Source of the DNA: Humulus lupulus
Taxonomy: Eukaryota > Streptophyta > Magnoliopsida > Rosales > Cannabaceae
Direction: 5' to 3'
Assembly (NCBI RefSeq): GCF_963169125.1
Contig: NC_084797.1
Span: 104,619,868 to 104,683,867, forward strand
Length of the DNA: 64,000 bases
Of the stretch, positions 1 through 12,027 are shown in pieces (position 1 is the stretch's first letter; every line of letters starts with the position of its first letter). The notes under the pieces were generated by a model. The model was given only the letters and a program-made list of their open reading frames with translations, ran no database searches and was not told where the DNA came from. The position numbers were made by a program, and so were the translations under genes.

Positions 1-305
1 CATCATGCCCATGAATATCGCTGGAGAATTAGTGAGTCCAAAAGAAATCAGTAAAAACTCATAGTGCTTGTTGCGGGTTGTAAAGGCTGTTTTAGGAATA
101 TCTCCTTCCTTCACCTTCAGCTGATGGTACCCAGATCGTAGATCATTCTTTGAGAACGCTGTTGCCCCCTTACAGTTGATCAAAGAGGTCATCTATCCTA
201 GGCAAAGGATATTTGTTCTTAATCATGACCTTATTGATTTCTCGTTAATCGATTCTCATCCTAATACTTTCGTCTTTCTTTTTCACAAATAGATATGGTG
301 CTCCC
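1..305 (-). pseudogene. Ty3/gypsy reverse transcriptase fragment (element A, distal part)
   Basis: Read on the minus strand this segment carries the front half of a gypsy RT: a GAP-x-LFVKKK block, MRID, a [18 protein letters not shown] block, [12 protein letters not shown] and [16 protein letters not shown]. It runs off the left edge before the catalytic DD motif. A TAA stop follows the MRID block, so it is not functional. It is the direct continuation of the RT that begins at 3031-3253; the two halves are separated by the solo LTR at 306-3030. Family assignment is from recognisable RT motifs; the clade is inferred from similarity to the better preserved element at 14577-19130. Confidence 0.85.
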
Positions 306-3030
306 AATAACTCCCTACTACCCTAGATCCATTACCATGTGATTTTAAAATGTTCTATTTGCTCGCTAATCAAGGTTTTAGCCGAAAAGTGAGATTGAAT
401 TAAATTGATGACTCAATTAATGAAACTCTAAGAGAAAAGGTTTGGACATTCATTAAAATTATAAATGTGTTACATAGGGATCCCCAAAATATTTTTTAAA
501 ACATAATTAGAACTCCAAAGTTAGTTACAGTCAACCTAGGTGACAAAATCGAACAGTCATAACTAGTTCCTCGAAACTACCCTAGCTGTGGCTGCCAGGT
601 AGGCTAAACATGTACACACCACTCGATGCCCTCCAACTCATGCTTGGTCGCCCTTTCCTTTGCCCTTACCTGCACAATAGATCACTCGTGAGCAAAGGCC
701 CATTAAGAAAACTCCACACACATTGCATAATACAATTCATTCCAGTAAATGCATAGTAAAAACAGATACAATAGACTATTCACATAGCGGCCTAGGCCGA
801 TCCAGGTGTGTTACTAGGCACCAGGTTCATGGCCTTCACCGAGTAGGTGAATACAACAACTTATATGTCATGCCATGGCAGCCTGCATTCGGCATGCTTA
901 TTGTTGATTCACCCTTTGCCGATCTCAACCTTTGGCGATAAGTCACAAACACATAAACATGACACAACAATTACAAACATTCAAATACAATACTAAACAC
1001 TAATAATCGATCCATGCGCTGCTCTACAGTCACAAACAGTTTTCTAACCTGAGTCCCGAGCTGACCGTATAGTGTGATCGCGAGCACGATTCCCTAAATC
1101 TAAACCTTAGCGGTAAAACCTTGTCAAAGCGATGCTCTGCTTGGTCGCTCTTTCCTTTGCCCTTACCTGTACCATAGAGCACCCGTGAGCCAAGGCCCAA
1201 CAAGAAAACTTCACAAACATAGCATACAAAAATTCATTCCAGTAAATGCATAAGTAAAATAGATACAAAAAACTATTCACATATCGACCTAAGCCGATCC
1301 AAGTGCATTACCATGCAATAGGTTCATGGTCTTCACCGATCGGGTGTGTACAGCACCCTAGATGGACATGCCATAGCGACCTGCATTAAGCATGCTTATT
1401 ACCATTCCTGACCTTTGCCAATCTGGTCTTCGTCGATCCCGGCCTTCGCCGATCAGTCACAAAGACATGAACAAGACACATCAATTATAGAAATTCTAAT
1501 ACAACACTAAACACAAATAATCGGGCCATGCCCTGCTCTCTAGGCACAAAAAGTTTTCGTACCTGAGTCCCGAGCTGACCGTATTGTACGATCCTGAGCA
1601 CAATCCCCTAAATCCGAGCCATAGCGACAAAACCTAGTCACAACGCAATAATAACAAATATCCATCAAACCCTAAACATATTACAAACTTCTGAATAATA
1701 TTCTAGCCTGCAAGACCTTGAATTCTACTAAATCGAGTTGTAGAATCTTTCCCTTGCCCTTAAGTTTGAGTTCCCGAGCTTAAAACCCTAATCTGGCCAA
1801 AAGTCTCTATTTACACCGCGATGCCCTCAATTAGAGTCGTGGCACCCCCACATTAAGAGCAGAGACCCTCTACAAGTCAGAGATCCCAGCCCTTAATTTC
1901 TCTACACACGTTGCGGCGCTCCCTGCTCAGAGCCGCAGTGCTAATGCGACTTAGCAAATCCCCAGGGCCTTTTGAGTTCATGTCGGTCATGGGCACTCAA
2001 GAACAGCGCCTCGGTGTGACCTCGTAAACCCAGTTTTCCCCATCGTTTCAGATTCCTAAACTCCCAAATATAGTTCCAAACATGCCTTAAGGCCATAATT
2101 GAGTCCCTAGACACTTTCACTACGCCTAGAGCAATTCCAAAACCTGAAAACCTAACCAAAACCTTATCAAAACTTAAACTTAGTCACTTGAGTTCAAAAC
2201 CCGAAAACACTAAAAAAACCAGAGAGATTCATGAAGAAACCCTGTTGTAAACCTTACCTCAGTGATGATTCCAACCCTGAGCTAAATTCCCAATACTAGC
2301 AGCTTCAAATCCTCAATTCCCAGCCCCAAATTCTAAGCTTTTCCTTCAAAATTTCGCAAAACTTCTAAGCCACCAAAGGAGAGAGTGTGTGCCAAATAGA
2401 GAGAGAGACCCACCATTTTTTCTAATTGATTCTAGACTCCTAAAGCACTATGTTTATCCCTTTGCACCACAATGACCAAATTAATTGCCCCTAAATTAAC
2501 TCTTAGCCCATTTATACTATTAAGGGAGAATTCATCATTTACCACATTCCCGCTAATTCCCCGAGTAGTCCTATAAATCACAAATTAATCCTGGCATCCC
2601 CAAATAACCGCTAAATAACTACACATTACAAGGTAAATCCTAAACACACGCCATATTCCCAAAATACCCCTAGGCTCATGCCGAGCCAGATATTTGACCC
2701 GGTTGTGACTATTCCGCTAATCCGCTCCCTAGGACCGCCTCAGATAAAACATCTCATATATATCTCCACAATGTTGTGGTATCATCATATCAAAAACATA
2801 ACACACACACATATTTATATACTTTGAACGGGTCAATAATTACAAATATGCCTTTATTAACACGAATAGGCCCACATGCATATCGAATCATATAATAATA
2901 TCATTTGAGTAATCACATACTGATACACATATAACACAATTAATCATGTACTACTGCAATTAAATAAATTATTGCCCCTCGACATGCTAATCAAGGCACT
3001 AAGCCTTATTAGCAAATTTGGGGCGTTACA
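306..3030 (-). mobile_element. solo LTR of a Ty3/gypsy chromovirus, inserted in element A RT
   Basis: Reverse-oriented LTR. Its left end (306-345) matches the inverted 3' end of other LTRs here, and its right end reads GGGGCGTTACA, the inverse of the TGTAACG LTR start. The flanks give a 5 bp target-site duplication: CTCCC at 301-305 and TTCCC at 3031-3035 (one mismatch). Removing the LTR and one copy rejoins the RT motif Trp-Gly|Ala-Pro. No internal coding region or second LTR is present, so this is a solo LTR left by LTR-LTR recombination. It is longer than its relatives (2.7 kb against about 2.2 kb), explained by an internal duplication. Small frames inside it are not genes. Confidence 0.9.
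641..1640. repeat. tandem duplication of about 500 bp inside the solo LTR
   Basis: The block starting TGCTTGGTCG at 641 is repeated from 1138. Matching landmarks recur about 500-514 bases apart: TTCCTTTGCCCTTACCTG, AATTCATTCCAGTAAATGCA, TTCATGG with CTTCACCGA, and GAGTCCCGAGCTGACCGTAT (1051 and 1565). The copies are diverged, with small indels, so the duplication is old. It covers the part of the LTR holding the conserved CTCACGGGTGCT box (here inverted). Confidence 0.88.
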
Positions 3031-4500
3031 TTCCCCATGGTGAATGACTAGCTTGTATGAAACCCTTGTCCAACAATTCCTGTAGTTGGATTTTGAGTTT
3101 GTTCAACTCTCTAGGTGCCATTCTGTAGGGTGCTTTGGATATTGGTGTTGTCTTTGGTGCAACTTCAATCACAAATTTGATTTCTCTGTCTGGGGGGTAA
3201 GCCTGGTAAGTCCTCAGGAAACACCTCCAGGAACTCATAAACAATGAAAACATTCTCAGGTTTTAGCTCAGTCTCTCTAGAATTATCTAGAATATTTGCC
3301 AAAAACACTTAACACCCATGTTACATCATGTTCCAAGCTTCTAATACAAATATGATGGGTGTGCAAAATCTCGTCACTTCTCCCTTAAAAGAAAAGAGTT
3401 CTCCTTCCTCAGGTCTAAACTCCACTGTCTTTCTCCGAAAATCTATCATTGCTCCATATTTGGCTAACCAATCCATGCCAAGTATGACATCATAATCTGT
3501 TATGTATAACTCTATGAGGTTTGTTGGGCACTCTCTGCCCTAAACTACTATGGAAGCTGACTGTAACCACCTAGTTGATGACATAATGTCTCTTGATGGT
3601 AACATGGTACTAAAACTATGCTTAAACAGTTTATAAGGCATTACTAGTTTATCAATTACATTTATAGCAACATAAGAGTGAGTTGCTCCAAAATCAATGA
3701 GGACTCTACATATCATACAATAAATGGGGAGTTAACTTGTGACGACGGTGCTACTGTTGGCTGCCTCTCCTTGAGTAAAAGAAAACACTGTATCTGGCAC
3801 TAGGTTGCCATTGTTTCCTTGTCTAGCTCTTTCCCTCCATTGTGGGCAATCTTTTTTCAAGTGGCCTACTTGACCGTACTTCTTGCACCTCTTTGAACCT
3901 ACCTGACATTCTCTTAAATTTCTGTGTGAATACTTAGGGAAATTGGGGAACTCAGTCCTGCGATTTTGGTGGTTTCCACGATTGTGATTATTATTGTGGT
4001 TGTTGTGATTACAATTGGGAGATGCGACCTTGGGCCTTTTGTCAGTGCAACTATTTTGACCCTATTGGGCCTCCTCTTGTTACTCTCTTAAAGGCTTTAC
4101 TCTTGTTAGCCTATCTCCTTGCCACACCGTCCTTCCATATACAATTCTTCATGTACTCAGCGTCTAAATCTTTGTCCAAAATCTTAACATAGCTAACTAG
4201 CTCTGTACTAGTCATTTTGACATCCATGGCAATCATAGGCTTCAATTATGAATCTCTGAACACTCATAAACTTTGTTGGGACTATCTCAGATGCAAACCT
4301 TGCCAGTCTATCAAACTTCTGGGCATACTCTATGACAGAAAGCCTTCCCTGAACCAAAGTCACAAATTCATCAACCCTTGTTGCTAGTACAACTGTACTA
4401 TAGTACTTCTTGCTAAACACTTGAATAAAATTTTCCCAGGTCATAGTGTTTAAGTCATGTGTCTGCTTCATCACATCTCCCCAAATTCTAGCATCTATCT
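3031..4500 (-). pseudogene. Ty3/gypsy gag-protease-RT remnant (element A, proximal part)
   Basis: Minus strand, in order: gag (4500-4208, DARIWGDV ... WENFIQVFSKKYYS ... FDRLARFASE), a gag zinc knuckle (about 3888-3845) reading CKKYGQVGHLKKDC with the second cysteine replaced by tyrosine, a retroviral-type aspartic protease (active-site D-F-G instead of D-S-G at 3696-3688, then ATHSYV and the GMDWLAKYG block near 3490-3460), and the start of RT ([21 protein letters not shown], 3140-3081). RT continues at 305-1 beyond the inserted solo LTR. Frameshifts, stops and the altered protease and knuckle residues show it is dead. Confidence 0.85.
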
Positions 4501-4960
4501 TTCACATTACTAACTATCTTGTTTTCCTTGATAATCCTTAGCTTGTACTGGTAGCCTTTGTCTTGTTTCGTCGTGACGTAACTCATTACTTATCTTCATC
4601 GTTGCATCTGTTTGTAGCTTGTCATTGTCCTTTATGTTGAACTATGTTATCATGGGTTTACTCACCTCACCGCCTCCATAGTCTCCATTCACTCCATTGA
4701 GGTTTTGTTGTTATTTGCTAATAAATGCTGTCGCGTGTCCACTTTGTATGCTCCTCCCCTGAAGACTCCTTAGCGACTACGCGTATCTATCTAATTAACA
4801 ACAGTACCTCGTAAGACAATGTCTTGGAGTATACTCCCGAACCTATGTCTTCTAACTTATTACCGATTGCGTGGTAAAGCCAATTTGTCCATTGATCTTG
4901 ATAGTGTCCAGTTGTATTATCATTGTCGTATTCCATTCTTCCCTTTACTTGAAACTTGAT
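4501..4960 (-). other. upstream part of element A: probable gag N-terminus and leader, badly decayed
   Basis: No clear domain. By position it should hold the gag N-terminus and leader of element A, but I could not match a primer-binding site next to the LTR at 4961. The open frame at 4787-4981 runs into that LTR and resembles no family I recognise. The adjoining LTR may therefore be a separate insertion rather than the 5' LTR of element A. Confidence 0.35.
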
Positions 4961-7202
4961 TGTACAGCCTTGGTTAGCCAAGACCGTTACAATGTGTGTT
5001 TAAAATGGTGCTTAACTTGCCAAGCGAGTCATTTGCACTTAAATGTGTAATTAGATTCTAAACCAAGGTTAGGTATTAAAAATTTTGGTCAACGAAGTAA
5101 TCATTTTTTCATCAAAAGTGTTCAGTTTATACATGGGATCCCAAAAAGTGGTTACTGACCGATAACAGACAAATAAAATGCGCACTAGCCATCCTATGCA
5201 GCAAAATAGGGTTCAACCCTAGTTCCTCCCTAGCTATCCCGGCCGTGGTGGTCGAGTAGGATGCATATGTACACACTACCACTGAAGCTCTCCAACTCAT
5301 GGCTGGTCCAGCTTATCATTTCCCTAACTTGCACCACAAAGCAGCCGTGAGCTAAGGCTTAGTAAGAAAACTTAAATCAACGGCTTCAATAAGTAACAAA
5401 ATATAAACAAGCTTAGAAGCAACAGTCTGCTTAAACAAGCACATAATCCAAGTAGACAATTAATGAGTTTGACAAGTGAAGTTTGCACTTCAGATTATTT
5501 AGGTGGCATTCAGGCCTTGCCCTCCTAGGCTGAGCACTCAGATCTTATTGTCGATCCTGGCTCACTTAGGCCAAGCTGATTTCCGTATGCTTGTTATCGG
5601 CCCGACTCTCTTAGGCTGAGTTTTCAGATTAGATATAATCAAACATATAGATTTCATAACACACAATCAGATGCACCATATACAAGCATGCCTACCCAGA
5701 TAATCACAAATTCAGTCAGTCATATTCATTAACAGGGCTCTTAGCCCCAATTACAACCAGGGTGCAGTTTTCTTACCTCGAGTCCCGAGTAGACAATGTA
5801 TGGCAATCTCGAGCACGATCCCTACTTCCGAGCCGTAACGTTATAACCTAGTCACATCAAAATAATGGACAACCACCAAGCACGTATACTAATTAAGAGC
5901 TTCAAGTAAATTTCTAGCCTTTGGGATCTCGAATTCTACTAAACCGTGCTGTAGAAAGCTTCCCAAGCCTCTAGGTTTGAGTACCCGAGCTTAAAAACCC
6001 TAATTTACCAAAATCCACATTTTGAGATACGACGCCCTTCACAAGCGTCGCGACCCTCTACAATTCAGAGAGCCTATGCCTAATTTTCCATGGACACGCG
6101 TCGAAGTGTAGCCCACCCAGAGCTGAAGCAGTAAGGTGATTCAGAGAACCGCTCTAGCCCCTGAGTTCATGTGGGTAGCGACGCTCCAAGTACAGTGTTA
6201 CGATGCGACCCTGAGAACACAGATTTTTCCAACACTTTCCAACATATCCCTCCAATTCAAAACCCTCAAAATTTACCTCAAAGCACAACTAAACGCAAAA
6301 ATTGAGTCTGAAAACCTCAATAATATACTTATTGTAACACAAATAAAATAAGAGCTAAGCCAAAACTCTACTTCAATTCAAATCTCAATCACAAGCCTAA
6401 AAACTCAAGAAAAGCTTAACTTATCAGACATTCAACGAAAAATAGTAAGTAAATCTTACTTCAGCTGGACAAATGAGAACCTTTAACTGCACTCCTTTAC
6501 TTCCCAGCTTTATAATCACTTCCAAGCCCTCAACTCTGAGAATTCTTCTCCAAAATTCAAAGAAAATCCTAAGTGCCTCATGGGAGAGAGAGAGAACTAA
6601 AATAGAGAGAACGAGGAGGTGACTGAGTGTTTCTTTTTTTTTTTGTTCTAATTTTCTAAAGGCTTTTGAAGCTAAGTCTATCTAAAGTTCGGTAAAAGAA
6701 TAAAACACCCCTAGCTTCAACCTTAGTCCTCTGATTACTCTGTGGGAAAAATCATCATTTTCCACCAATGCCCAAATAATAACCAGATAAATTCCCAATC
6801 CTCAGTAATGTACTAAATTACTAAAATACCCTACGCTCACCCTGTGCCATGTACTTATCCCCAATGTGACTTTTTCCCCAAATTGCTCTCTAAGATCGCC
6901 TCAGGCCACACATCTCAAACATATCAACCTATTAATTTGGTCTCACTTTTAAAGCATGCATAATACGAATATACCCTCAACGGGTCAGAAATTTACAAAA
7001 ATTCCCTTTTAACAAAATCAAGCCTATAAGCACATTTAATACACATAAACATGGATAAGTTTTCATGTCATGATATAATTCAGGATTCACATAATCGCAC
7101 ATGTATAATCACATTTAGCTCATAAAAATCTAATTATGCCCTCCTAGCACAGTGAGTCCCCCCCCCCCCCCTCCCCTAGTATACAGATTTTGGGAATTAA
7201 CA
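4961..7202 (-). mobile_element. reverse-oriented Ty3/gypsy LTR (LTR B)
   Basis: Left end TGTACAGCCTTGGTTAGCC with GACCGTTACA is the inverted 3' end of a chromovirus LTR; right end CAGATTTTGGGAATTAACA is the inverted 5' end. Inside are the conserved LTR landmarks in reverse: ATGGGATCCCA (5133-5143), GTGAGCTAAGGCTTAGTAAG, and TACCTCGAGTCCCGAG. Length 2242, close to the 2209 of the intact element. The 5 bp flanks (TTGAT and CACAT) do not match. It abuts element C integrase on the right and element A leader/gag on the left. Confidence 0.7.
7158..7171. repeat. poly-C homopolymer, 14 bases
   Basis: Uninterrupted run of cytosines near the inverted 5' end of LTR B, followed by a further T-CCCC. Length in an assembly is unreliable. 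Confidence 0.9.
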
Positions 7203-8757
7203 CACATTTAAAATTCATGGATACAACAAGCATATATGGTTGTATAAGGCTCATCTAGAATCTCCACCTTGATGCCAACATCCATGTTCAAATAGTAGGG
7301 TTCTTAGCCATTCATACAAGATTTTCTTTATGCGTTCCATTGTTTCCAGCGGTATATCTGCCAATTACTAAGCAAGGACTCTATCCCAATCCTGGTCATA
7401 TCCTCATCTGACTTTCCTGTAATCCATTGCAATTCATATAACTTGCATGGATGTTTCCAACTCAAGGTGTCAGCCTCCACGTTAGTTTTCTCTAAGAAAT
7501 AAGGGATTTCTCTGTGAGTCCTTAAATAGTTCCCACCAATGACTTTATCTCATGGTCAACCCCTATGGGTGGCAAAACGCTTTAACTATTATGCTAGTGT
7601 ATGCACATCTTTTCCATAATTGTCGTCACCTCACCCTAAATGCGACTATCTGACATTATTATCATCTCAAAGTCTCGTGTAAAACAATCATGTTCCTATT
7701 CCTTTAACCACTATGAAGCATTGGCAATCACCTTTCATGACTACATAAGAGCACACCCTAGCCTCTGACGCGCCGCACTATAAACTCCTCATTTTTAAGC
7801 AAGGATAGTGTTGACTGTACCGTCCTCCTATATCAGTCCATCACATGCATATTCTAATACGATGGCATGCTAATCAACCTTCATTATATCTTTAAAAAAT
7901 CTGGCACGCAACTATCCATTTAGGAAAACTTTAGGTCCTAACATTACTTCATTCAAGGGTATGGCAGTCCTCGAAGATGCTTCAAGTAAAGGCCGATGTG
8001 TTTTGCCAGTCCCACAGTACTTGTAACCTTTAAAACATTTGTTAGCGAATTCCTTGTTGCTTCTATCTTAACTAAATCATGCATGATCCCATCACTTCAT
8101 GTAATGTGACCTTAAACATCACCTGGAGAAATCAGAACTCATCCCTTCCAGAACCTTACCTGTAATCCACGCTTCCTTAGCCTCAATATTATCAATGAAA
8201 ATTATACTCGTGTTCTATTTCTAATTGGAAGTAGTCCAAAACATTCTCGATCGATCTGAATACGACTTGTCCAAACCATCCCTATACTCTCTACTTGTTA
8301 AATTTTATGTGGGTTTCTAGATCATTGGTCACTTCAAGATCCTTCACTGAAAATCCATTGAATCATACTTGGTGCGAGAGGTAATTCTTGAAATGTACTT
8401 TTCCTTGATCCTCAACTAGTAATAACCAGATTGAGGGTCGATTCCTGAGATCAATATCTTACCTTGCAACCAGACAAATGAATCATTCTCCCTTGGCAAT
8501 GGGTACCTATTAGGACAATTACTTTATTTGGCTATCCATATACGATACACATTCTCGCAGACTCGTCCTACTTCTTAACAAATGGTGTCGACATATCCCA
8601 TGGTGAAAAGCTCTGTCTAATCAATCCTCAAGTCGAGTAACTTCATCGACTGAACCGTTAATTCTTTCCACTTTGCTGGTACCATTTTTTCTACGTCGAG
8701 ACGGACACTAGAGCTGGAGACGAACTATATGCACTGCTTGGTTATTCCTTCTTCAAT
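7203..8757 (-). pseudogene. Ty3/gypsy RT-RNase H-integrase start remnant (element C)
   Basis: Minus strand, decayed but collinear with the intact element: RT start near 8690 (PAKWKELTVQ, then the SPWG-like site at 8607-8598), RT body, RNase H, and the linker VEADTLSWKHP ... LYELQW ... MTRIGIE near 7500-7380, followed by the first integrase residues (EILDEPYTT ... LLYP, about 7290-7215) where LTR B cuts it. The spacing from the SPWG-like site to the RNase H end (about 1120 bases) equals that of the intact element. Many stops and frameshifts. The protease is missing: gag zinc-knuckle residues (FKKDCLRLKKE) run almost directly into the RT start, so roughly 600 bases have been deleted. Confidence 0.7.
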
Positions 8758-9646
8758 CTCAGGCAATCCTTCTTGAAGTTCTCAACTATTCAACAACAAA
8801 AGCATGCCTTCACTCGGCATTCTCGCAGATGGCGTCTCCTACACCTGACACATATTGGATAACTTCTCCAGGCCTCGTCGCCGCCCTGGCAACCGCCCTG
8901 AGTACCATGACCCCTCTTGTCAGGACCAAGGGTAGTAGAGCTATCACGGGTCTTTATTTTCTTGTTGCTAGTGCCTCTGCCCCTACCAGATCCCAAAATT
9001 GGGGGTACCATTGTCAGAGTTTCTTGCCCTACGATGCTCCCACTCCATATCTCATTCCCCGTGTCCTCGGTAGCGAAGGACCTCCCTACCTCCTGAGCGT
9101 AGGTAGAAATCTCATGTATTGGAGTGATCCTAACGCTCTGCGCTATCTCAAAGTTTAATCCTTGAATGAATCACTCCTTCTGGGCCACATCTGTTGGTAC
9201 CAAATCAAAAGCGAATTTGGCTAACCTATCAAATTAATTGACATACTCTGTCACTATCATACTTCCCTAAACCAAGTTCATAAACTCATTTGTCTTCACA
9301 ATTCGAATGGCGTCACAGTAGTACCTCTCATTAAACAATTGTCTGAAATCTTCCCAACCCATCACGACAACATTCTGGGTCTTGAATACCACTTCTCACC
9401 ACGTTCGGGCATCCTCCTGTAGCATGTACGTGGAACAAGCCACTCTATCCTTGCCTACCACTCCCATATAGTGAAGGACAGAGCTAATCATGCCCATCCA
9501 CTGTTTGACTCTGAACGGATCCAGGCCTCCCTCAAAGGCTCGAGGATAATGCTTCTTGAATCTTTCATACAGAAGTCTCCATCTGTTTGCATCCTCAAGT
9601 TGAGCCAAAATTGGTGCCACTATTGGCAAAAAAATTGAAGCACTGT
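8758..9646 (-). pseudogene. Ty3/gypsy gag remnant (element C)
   Basis: Minus strand. 9646-9396 encodes the central gag region (RWRLLYERFKKHYP, AFEGGLDPFRVKQWMGMISS, DARTW), matching the gag of the intact element at 14810-15000. 9011-8790 carries the C-terminal gag with WRSYPICVRCRRRHLRECR and the start of a CCHC knuckle (ACFCC). A stop follows the knuckle start, and the knuckle continues as ENFKKDC. The first ~40 gag residues are cut off by the LTR at 9647. Gag packages the RNA genome into virus-like particles; this copy cannot. Confidence 0.82.
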
Positions 9647-10409
9647 TGTAACGCCCTACTGCCTTAGAGCCGTTACTAAGTGAGTTTAAAATGTGCAATT
9701 AACTCGCTAATCGAGGTTTTAGGACAAAAGTGTAATTAAACCATAATCCGGGTCATAAACTTGAAAATAAACCTTTCATTGAAAATTATAAAGTGTTTAA
9801 CATTTGGGATCCCAAAAATAATATATAGAAATATTTACAATTCAAAAATATAACCGGAGTCGACTAAACGATAAAACGTAAGTTTAGTGCAGACATCCCC
9901 CAAAAGTACCCCTGGCCGTGGCAGCCTGGCAGACCAGACATGTACGCGTCCCTCGTCACGCTCACCATACTCAAGGTTGGTCGATTTTCCCCTTGCCTTT
10001 ACCTGCACCATAGAGCACCCGTGAGCCGAAGCCCAGCAAGAAAACCCTCACAAGCAGATAATATGTGCATATCAAACACTTAATATATAAACAAGCCCTC
10101 ATCATACTATACACGTACGGCCATGTCGTCCCAGGCGCTTTACCAGGCCCTGGGTTCGCGGTCTATACCGTAAGGATATCCCAGACATCCTTTAGGGTCT
10201 CGCCCTGGCAACTTACACTCCATGTGCTAAACGCTGCTCCCAGCCTCTTGCCGTTCTCGGCCTTCGCCGTTCCCGGCCTTCGCCGTTCATTCATTTATAT
10301 GTACACATAACATAACTAAGCAGATACTTAAACACATATAAATTCAATCAAAGGGTCACGCCCTGCAACATAGTCATATAGGGTGGAGCCCTGCAACTCA
10401 ATCATAGGT
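9647..10409 (-). mobile_element. truncated reverse-oriented chromovirus LTR (3' portion)
   Basis: Begins with TGTAACGCCCTACTGCC, a near-exact inverse of the 3' end of the intact element's LTR (GGCTCTAAGGTAGTAGGGCG at 14211-14230). It keeps TTTGGGATCCCAAA at 9803-9816, the box GCACCCGTGAGCC with CCCAGCAAGAAAAC, and the GGTCACGCCCTG / GGGTGGAGCCCTG repeats. It stops near 10409, about one third of the expected length, where an unrelated LTR tail begins. It interrupts the element C gag. With the far end lost, no target-site duplication can be tested. Confidence 0.82.
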
Positions 10410-10589
10410 TTGCTGATCATAGGTTTTGGAGTTCTTCTCCATTAATAAAAACACTAAGTGGACGTAGGTCATTACATCCCTAGGGCCGAGCCACTATAAA
10501 ATTCTAGTGTCATTTACATTCTTGAATTCAATTATCTTATTTATATCATTTTCGTGACTCCGTGTCATTGGCCAAATTCAGGGTAAACA
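10410..10589 (+). mobile_element. 3' tail of an LTR related to the one at 21787-22390
   Basis: Contains TAAGTGGACGTAGGTCATTA (10455-10474) followed by GGGCCGAGCCACTATAAAATTC and GACTCCGTGTCATTGGCC, ending GGTAAACA. The same blocks in the same order close the LTR at 21787-22390. The two copies are clearly diverged (roughly three quarters alike by eye). No PBS follows, so it is a fragment. Confidence 0.7.
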
Positions 10590-12022
10590 ACATAAAATAG
10601 ACCAAAACCAAAACTTAAGCCCTAACATGCATCTGTTATCATCTTTGCATACTCTTACAAAAATCATTAGATTCAAAATGATCATAGCAACATTATATAG
10701 GAGCATTCATAAGGATTTTCGAAAACCCTAGGTGCTACAACATCAAGATCCACATGCTCATATCTCTAATACCAAAACAAAAAAAAAAATTATTAACATA
10801 TTTTTCTTGTCAACATCAATCCATATTTTTAAAACCATAAACCATAATCAATATGAAATAATAAAAAAAGGGAATCCATTGCCTCTCTTGATTGTAGAAT
10901 CAAGAATACAATAGCAAAATGAAACATTTCCACCTATCAGAATTTCGAAACCACCAATGAAGGAAAAAGAAAAAAGAAAATTTAGTGATGAGGAGAAGAC
11001 TAATCTCAGGGAATCAAACCAAAACCAAATCCAAAACCAATACTCATTGGAATTTTAAATTCCCTCTCCTCTTCCTCTTCTTCTCTTCCATGATCTCCCT
11101 CCCTCCCTTTCTCACTCTTTCTTTCTCTCTCTAGCTCACGTGTTCTCTCTCTCTCTTCCTCTCTTGCACGAAAGCCACAACAAATGAGACCCAAGGCTCA
11201 TATTTTTCCTTTATATTAACCTAAAGGCTTAAGAATCCTTTCTAGTGTGAATAGGAAACATATGCTGACCTAACCCTCATTTACCCAAAAATAAATAAAA
11301 GAAAAATCAAATTATTAAATGGGATAATATGGCAATAACCTAAATAGGGAAACTCCAAGCTCTCTCTCTCTCTTCCTTTCACATGCCCACCTCGCAATCT
11401 CTCTCCTCTTTTGGGTGGCATACACACATAGTCTCACATTTTTCTCAACTTAACTTAGCCAAAATAGCCAGAAGACAACTAATGACCATAATACAAATAT
11501 TTCTACCTTAAATAAACAAAAAAAAAATGAGAGAAAAATCTTTTCCCATTTTCCCTATCATTCCTCACACCCTCTCTCTCTCTGTTTTTACTCTAGTTTC
11601 CATTTTTATCCTACATCAATCTCTTCTAGTTTATTTTTCTTCATATCTCTTATATTTCCCTTTTCTTAAATAAATAAAAAACTAAATAATTAAATAGAAG
11701 AATAATCTAGGATATGCATGCCCACCATGGAAATTATGCACATGTACATTTACACAAGTACTAGGGTGCATTTCTACTAACCATGCACATTGGTTCATAT
11801 AACAAAAACTTAAGAAATCACAAAATAAAACAATTAAATAAAAGAAATAAAAATTTTAATTCACATACTTTTGTCAAAAAATTCAAACAATAAAATTAAA
11901 TTCCTAATACTTAACAATTAATAATTAAAATTAAGCTCCAAATTAATAAAAAAAATGTTGCACTACAATCATCCCAAGTTGAATATTTTTTACAAATTCC
12001 CTTGTACAAGTCATCTTTGATA
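10590..12022. other. AT-rich non-coding DNA with CT-rich microsatellite stretches
   Basis: No convincing gene. 11060-11165 is a CT/GA-rich low-complexity tract. Read on the minus strand, TAATATAAAGG lies just upstream of that tract, a layout seen in LTR promoters followed by a GA-rich untranslated leader, so this may be a reversed LTR fragment of an unidentified element. 11570-12000 is AT-rich without structure I can name. The short frames at 10732-10914 and 11006-11194 are low-complexity artefacts. Confidence 0.45.
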
Positions 12023-12027
12023 CATCC
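12023..12027. repeat. target-site duplication, left copy (CATCC)
   Basis: CATCC immediately precedes the 5' LTR start TGTAACG and is repeated exactly at 21376-21380 after the 3' LTR. Confidence 0.95.

Noticed and set aside
4961..7202. LTR B as the 5' LTR of element A
   Set aside because: No primer-binding site could be found between it and the gag remnant, so the link is left open.
8829..9158. 109-codon plus-strand frame
   Set aside because: Antisense to the element C gag zinc-knuckle region.
11006..11194. Minus-strand frame rich in Glu and Arg
   Set aside because: Translation of a CT/GA microsatellite; no homology expected.
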